The notes under the pieces were generated by a model. It was not told the origin of the DNA. It saw nothing but the letters and a program-made list of their open reading frames with translations, and did no database searches. From contig CM050453.2 of NCBI GenBank assembly GCA_027563935.2, positions 66,200,018 through 66,264,017 of the forward strand: a stretch of DNA of 64,000 nt, read 5' to 3'. Position numbers and translations under genes: made by a program. Source of the stretch: Costus lasius (taxonomy: Eukaryota > Streptophyta > Magnoliopsida > Zingiberales > Costaceae). Below, piece by piece: positions 59,127 to 64,000 of the stretch; positions within the stretch are counted from its first letter, which is position 1, and every line of letters begins with the position of its first letter.

Positions 59127-59138
59127 CCTCTGATACCA
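59127..59138 (-). other. primer binding site of the chromovirus
   Basis: Minus strand TGGTATCAGAGG, three bases after the LTR end; matches initiator tRNA-Met over 11 of 12 bases. Confidence 0.9.
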
Positions 59139-59141
59139 TTC

Positions 59142-62100
59142 TGTAACATCCCACATTCTTAACCCCAAACAAATGGCACATTTGTTAAAAGAAACAGGAT
59201 GTTTCGTATAAGATCGATCATATGCTAGGTAAAACCGAGTTCAAGAAAAAAACACAATCTGAAAATTTCCAAAAACCCATACATAAATATCCACAAAACC
59301 CAATTATCATAAATCACATAAGGGTACCTGCCACCACGCAATCCTTGCACTAGACATATGCAAGGCAACAGTTATATCAAATCCGATTCAAATTCATAAA
59401 ATCCATAAAGGTACCTGCCACCAGGCAATACTTGCACTAGACATATGCAAGTTACAGGGTATATCAAAACCGATTTCACAGAATATACAACAAGCCGAAA
59501 TTCAAAACAAAATCACAAAATCGATTTTATAAACTCATACCAAACACCGAAACCAGGCTGAAGCCCGCGGTGACACAAAAATCAAACTCATTTAATTGCC
59601 ACAATCAGGCAACACAAATTCACATAGTTCACATGGTTCACATCACATGGTTCACATAGTTCATAAAATTCCTATTCGGCCACAGCCGGCCTCAAATTAA
59701 TTAAGCATAAACATAGGGCCACAACCGGCATTATAAGCATAAATCACAACATCAATATCATGCTAACTGCGCCCCTGCTCTATACCTGAAAATAATGAGG
59801 GGTGAGCTACACAGCCCAGTGAGTGGATAGTCTAAATCGACCATCCATAACATACACTCAAAAATATAGGCAGATTATTTTAAAAATCTTTAGCAAGAAC
59901 ATTATGTCAACATATAACAAAATCAAGAAATAGAAATCATATAGACAGTCAGATGTACACACTAGCATATAACAAACTCAGGGTACTAGAGTTATACTCT
60001 AAACCAACTAAACACATATATTCTAAACCAACTAAACACATATAACTTAGGTTCACAAACTCAGGTTCTAGAGTTATACTCTAAACCACTAAACACACCA
60101 ACACATAATCAACCTAGTTGTCCAGCATATTCAGTAGTGACCAATATGGTCTAACCCGGCTTGGCCAAAGCACTGGGAGCCGCATGCAACACATAAACAT
60201 GGATAGTGAGTAGAATCAAGAGGTGGCCCCCGCCAGGTCACGACGTGGCACTTTGGTCCCTCACCCCATAACACATCAGAGTGACGACATCAAGAGGTGG
60301 CCCCTGTCTGATCAAGACATGGCACTTTGCGTCTTATATCACCCCATCACATAAAGAGTAATGACATCAAGAGGTGGCCCCTGTCTGATCAAGACATGGC
60401 ACTTTGGGTCTTATATTACCCCATCACAAAAAGAGTAGTGACATCAAGAGGTGGCCCCTGTCTGACCAAGACATGGCACTTTGGGTCAAAACCCGTTCTC
60501 CCAAAAGGTTCCTACTGGACAACAGACACATCTTAATTCATATTTCACATAGGTGAACATATTTCACAAAGGTGGACTCCTAAGTGTCAACTAGACTCTA
60601 GGATAGTCATCACAAAAATCATATCGGGCAGGCTGAACATCAACCCCCATCACAATAATCATAATAGGCAGGCTGAACATCAACCTCCTCACATATCACA
60701 ATACAGGGCTGAAATTCAAACCCTTAACATAACACATAAGGACTATCCCCTTGAGTTCATAGTTACACCTAGCCTTAGTCCTAACCATCACATAATCACA
60801 TAATTTTCCAAATTCACATAACCCATAATTTTCCAAATTCACAAAACCCATCACATAACACTTATTGTTCAAAATCACATAGTCACACATATTGTTCAAA
60901 ATCATATAACATAACACATAATATTTTCACCGAATATTGTGTAGTCCTTAAATTTCAGGCTGGTCAGTTCAGTGTAATTTTGCTAAATTATCACCCAATG
61001 TTTTCAAACATAATTACATGATCTTAATTAAATAAACATGAGTTTTACAACATAACATTATTGGCAATTTATCAAGCATCCATAAAATTCGACATATAAC
61101 ATTTATCATGCGCCCCAAAATCAATATAAAATTAAAGCATAATTGCTTTACAAATCACACATGTAACCCACGGTTTCAAACATAATATCAATTTAAAAAT
61201 ACACCTTAGTTAACAAGAATTTCATACTTAAGATCAATGATTTAATACTTCCTAAACTCCACACAATAATTACCCTAAATTCGGTTTTCATGGAGATATG
61301 CCTTAAATTCGGTTTTCATGGAAAATACCCTAAACTAACTTTTCATGGAGAAATATCAAGATTTAATTCACATGGAAACATGTTAACCACAATATCAAAT
61401 TTCGGTTTAACTACAATTAACAAGGTTTCGGCTACAAAAATCATTGGTTTAATATTGCCAAAATTCTCTATAAAATATCTAATTAACAAGAAATTCATGC
61501 TCAATGTTCGATGATTTAATGCTACCAAAATACCTTAAATTTCATACAAATTTTCGGTTAAACAATCATCAAATTAATTCGGTTTTTACAATAGTTTTCG
61601 AGATTGTTTCGTTTCTCATAGTCAACACCAACATTCGGTTTTCATAGCAATTTTCCCAAGAATTCGATTTTAAACATGGTAATTTTCCCAAGAATCCAAT
61701 TGCATCATATAATACAATCACAACCAATCTAATAGATCAAACAAGACCTTCCACTCACCTTGAACCGAGAATACTATGGTGAAAAATCCTCCACAAAATC
61801 GCCTAAAGCCTTTAAGTCGCCTAAGGAATCTCCAAGAATTCACCAAGGAAGTTCCACCTCAAAGAATTTCGTCAAAAGGAAGAAGAAAATCGCCTCCAAG
61901 CTTCCAAGAATCGCCTTCTTCTTTCAAGCCGTCGCCTAGGGTTCTTCCAAGCTAGAATTTCGCCAAAAACTCTTACCCTAAGCGCAATTCCCACTTAAAC
62001 TTTGGATTTTAAAATTTTAAACCCATTAACCCATTAATTCAAATAGGGTTTAATTCATTTAGCTAATAAATTTGAATTTCAAATCCAATTAGCGCCAACC

Positions 62101-62447
62101 CAATATCTCATAATTAACCAATTAATTTAATTAACTTAACCAATAACCATTCACTTAAACGAAATCCATTAAGGATTTTAATTAACATCCAATAAGGATT
62201 TAATTAACCAATAAGCCCAATTAATTAACCAATAAGTTCTAATTAATTACTTACAATAATTTAACAAGCAATAAACCAGTTAATTAACAACAAAATCTCT
62301 AGTTAATTAACTATAATTTATTAACTAAAAATCTCTAATTAATTTATCATAAATTAACTATCAATACTCAGGAATAATAACTCAGTCAATAATTTTATTT
62401 AAATCAAAAATAATGCTTACCAGGACTTAAGATCCTTGGATCTTACA
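59142..62447 (-). repeat. shared LTR between tandem chromovirus copies (3306 bp)
   Basis: Offset exactly 7800 bp from 51342-54647 and nearly identical. On its left it acts as 5' LTR (PBS adjacent), and on its right it is preceded by a polypurine tract (62448-62460), so it is also the 3' LTR of a second copy. Confidence 0.95.
60214..60490. repeat. 77-bp tandem repeat, second LTR copy
   Basis: Same four units as 52414-52690, with the same spacing. Confidence 0.9.
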
Positions 62448-62460
62448 TCCCTCCCTCCTT
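62448..62460 (-). other. polypurine tract of second chromovirus copy
   Basis: Same AAGGAGGGAGGGA as at 54648-54660. Confidence 0.88.
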
Positions 62461-62476
62461 ATAAAGCTTTAGTCCT

Positions 62477-64000
62477 CTAAAGCTCAGCATCCATATCATC
62501 AAAGAGGTAAGCATAGAATTTCCTCATATCAGCTTCAGTCTCCCAAGTCGCCTCCTCAACAGCCTGATTTCCCCAGATAACCTTTACCAAAGGTATAGTC
62601 TTGTTCCTCAGAACTTTATCCTTTCTATCCACAATCCGGAGAGGTCTTTCCTCAAAAGTTAAATCACTCTGAATCTGAAGAGGTTCCAACTCCAACACAT
62701 GAGATGGATCAGGATGATATTTCCTCAAAACAGAAACATGGAATACATTATGCACATGATCCATAGCAGGAGGTAAAGCCAATCGGTAAGCCACTGGACC
62801 AACTCTCTCAATAATATCAAAAGGGCCTACAAACCTAGGGCTCAACTTGCCCTTTTTGCCAAACCTCATAACACCCTTAGTAGGTGACACCTTCAAGAAC
62901 ACATGATCCCCTACCATAAACTCCAAGGAACGACGACGGTCATCAGCATAACTCTTCTGTCTGTCCCGAGCAATTTTCAGTTTATCCCGGATCTCTCTGA
63001 CCTTATCAGTAGTCTCCTGAACTGCATCAGATCTCAAAATCATCCTGTCACCAGTTTCCTCCCAACACAAGGGAGTCCTACACCTTCTCCCATACAAAGC
63101 CTCATAAGGAGCCATTTGAATACTGGAGTGGAAACTATTATTATAAGTGAACTCTATCAAAGATAGATCCCGATTCCACTCAGAACTCCAATCAACCACA
63201 TAGGCTCTCAACAAATCTTCTAGAGTCTGTATAGTACGCTCTGTCTGGCCATCAGACTGAGGATGGTATGCTGTACTAAAACTCAACTTAGTACCCAAAC
63301 CCTCCTGTAAACTCCTCCAAAATCTGGACAGAAATCGAGAATCCCTATCAGACACAATATCAACTGGCACTCCATGTAGTCTGACTATCTCATCAATGTA
63401 CAATCTGGCCAGTCTCTCTAAAGAATAAGTCATTTTAATCGGAAGAAAATGGGCTGATTTGGTGAGTCTATCAACAATCACCCAAATAGCATCATGACCC
63501 AATCTGGTTCTGGGCAAACCACACACAAAATCCATACTGATGCATTCCCACTTCCACTCAGGAATAGGAAGAGACTGCAACAAACCCCCAGGCTTCTGGT
63601 GTTCGGCCTTTATAGTCTGACAGGTCAAACACCTAGAGACAAAATCAAGCACTTCTTTCTTCATACCCGGCCACCAAAAACTTTTCTTGAGGTCCTGATA
63701 CATCTTAGTCACGCCAGGATGTAGAGAATATTTGGAGTTATGGCTGTCCTCCAATATTTCTTTCCTCAAGCTCGGTTCCTCAGGGACACATACCCTTCCA
63801 CGAAACCGAAGAATACCATCATCAGACAGGCTAAAATCCTGAACTGCGCCATCAACCAGACTATCCCTGATCTGAACTAATCTCGGATCCACAGACTGCT
63901 GATCTCTGATCTTCTGCAACAAAGCAGACGGTACTCTGAGAAAAGCCACATAACCAGACTGAACTTTAGGAGAAACACTGATCCTGAGATCGCTGAACTC
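62477..64000 (-). CDS. second chromovirus copy, pol C-terminal part, cut by window
   Basis: Identical by eye to 54677-56200: integrase zinc region, DDE core and chromodomain, ending at the stop codon at 62477. The frame is open to the window edge; RT, Gag and the position of the TGA of copy 1 (which would be near 64559) lie outside. Whether this copy is intact cannot be judged here. Confidence 0.85.
   Translation of the reverse strand, partial: EFSDLRISVSPKVQSGYVAFLRVPSALLQKIRDQQSVDPRLVQIRDSLVDGAVQDFSLSDDGILRFRGRVCVPEEPSLRKEILEDSHNSKYSLHPGVTKMYQDLKKSFWWPGMKKEVLDFVSRCLTCQTIKAEHQKPGGLLQSLPIPEWKWECISMDFVCGLPRTRLGHDAIWVIVDRLTKSAHFLPIKMTYSLERLARLYIDEIVRLHGVPVDIVSDRDSRFLSRFWRSLQEGLGTKLSFSTAYHPQSDGQTERTIQTLEDLLRAYVVDWSSEWNRDLSLIEFTYNNSFHSSIQMAPYEALYGRRCRTPLCWEETGDRMILRSDAVQETTDKVREIRDKLKIARDRQKSYADDRRRSLEFMVGDHVFLKVSPTKGVMRFGKKGKLSPRFVGPFDIIERVGPVAYRLALPPAMDHVHNVFHVSVLRKYHPDPSHVLELEPLQIQSDLTFEERPLRIVDRKDKVLRNKTIPLVKVIWGNQAVEEATWETEADMRKFYAYLFDDMDAEL

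Larger units (their letters stand above)
51342..62447 (-). mobile_element. Ty3/gypsy chromovirus, Tekay/Del type
   Basis: Minus-strand element: 5' LTR 62447-59142, PBS 59138-59127, gag-pol 59059-54677, polypurine tract 54660-54648, 3' LTR 54647-51342. PR-RT-RNase H-INT order plus a C-terminal chromodomain and LTRs over 3 kb point to the Tekay/Del clade. The LTRs are almost identical; I found one difference (51456 G, 59256 A). The same internal sequence restarts at 62448, so the right-hand LTR is shared with a second copy. The left flank is TAACT; no right flank is available to confirm a target duplication. Confidence 0.93.

Noticed and set aside
63949..63951. Independent start of a shorter pol protein in the second chromovirus copy
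   Set aside because: It is only where the frame meets the window edge; the identical first copy reads straight through this GTG codon.

Overview
This window is nuclear DNA of a flowering plant and consists almost entirely of nested LTR retrotransposons. The evidence is Ty1/copia elements primed by initiator-tRNA-Met (TGGTATCAGAGC), an Athila-type Ty3/gypsy Gag and 3' region, and a Tekay/Del-type chromovirus with about 3.3-kb LTRs and a C-terminal chromodomain. I see no host gene, tRNA, rRNA, bacterial operon or CRISPR array. Species, and monocot versus eudicot, cannot be settled from the sequence.

Layout. 1-5885: copia element A on the minus strand, cut by the window edge between integrase and reverse transcriptase; its 5' LTR (3955-5885) sits inside a minus-strand Athila-like LTR (5886-7792). 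7793-9546: a truncated plus-strand LTR end and a decayed Athila gag. 9539-9614: a patch made of two inverted copies of nearby sequence. 9615-21579: remains of a second, minus-strand gypsy element (LTR fragment, gag start, leader, about 1-kb LTR), whose LTR is split by the old, decayed copia element B (12468-21254). 21580-22025: 3' internal remnants. 22026-51192: one Athila-like LTR of about 1.9 kb, plus strand, split into three pieces by copia C1 (22630-31731, TSD CGTAA) and copia C2 (32814-50942, TSD TCTTT). C2 is itself split in its 3' LTR by copia C3 (40613-49641, TSD CAAGC). 51342-64000: a Tekay-type chromovirus on the minus strand, arranged LTR-internal-LTR-internal with an exact 7800-bp period.

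C1, C2 and C3 are one young family. Each pair of LTRs differs by only about 7-13 substitutions in about 1.7 kb by eye. C1 and C3 keep an unbroken gag-pol frame; C2 has two in-frame TAG codons.

The most interesting observation is the organisation of the copia leaders. All five copia copies have a splice-donor-like site 125-155 nt before the end of the LTR and a TTGTAG acceptor-like site at the start of gag. In C2 and C3 gag has no AUG near its start, and joining the sites would supply one from the LTR in frame. The putative intron carries the primer binding site and, in C1-C3, a set of short hairpins with compensatory changes and a tRNA T-arm-like hairpin. This suggests a retrovirus-like split between a spliced Gag-Pol mRNA and an unspliced genomic RNA.
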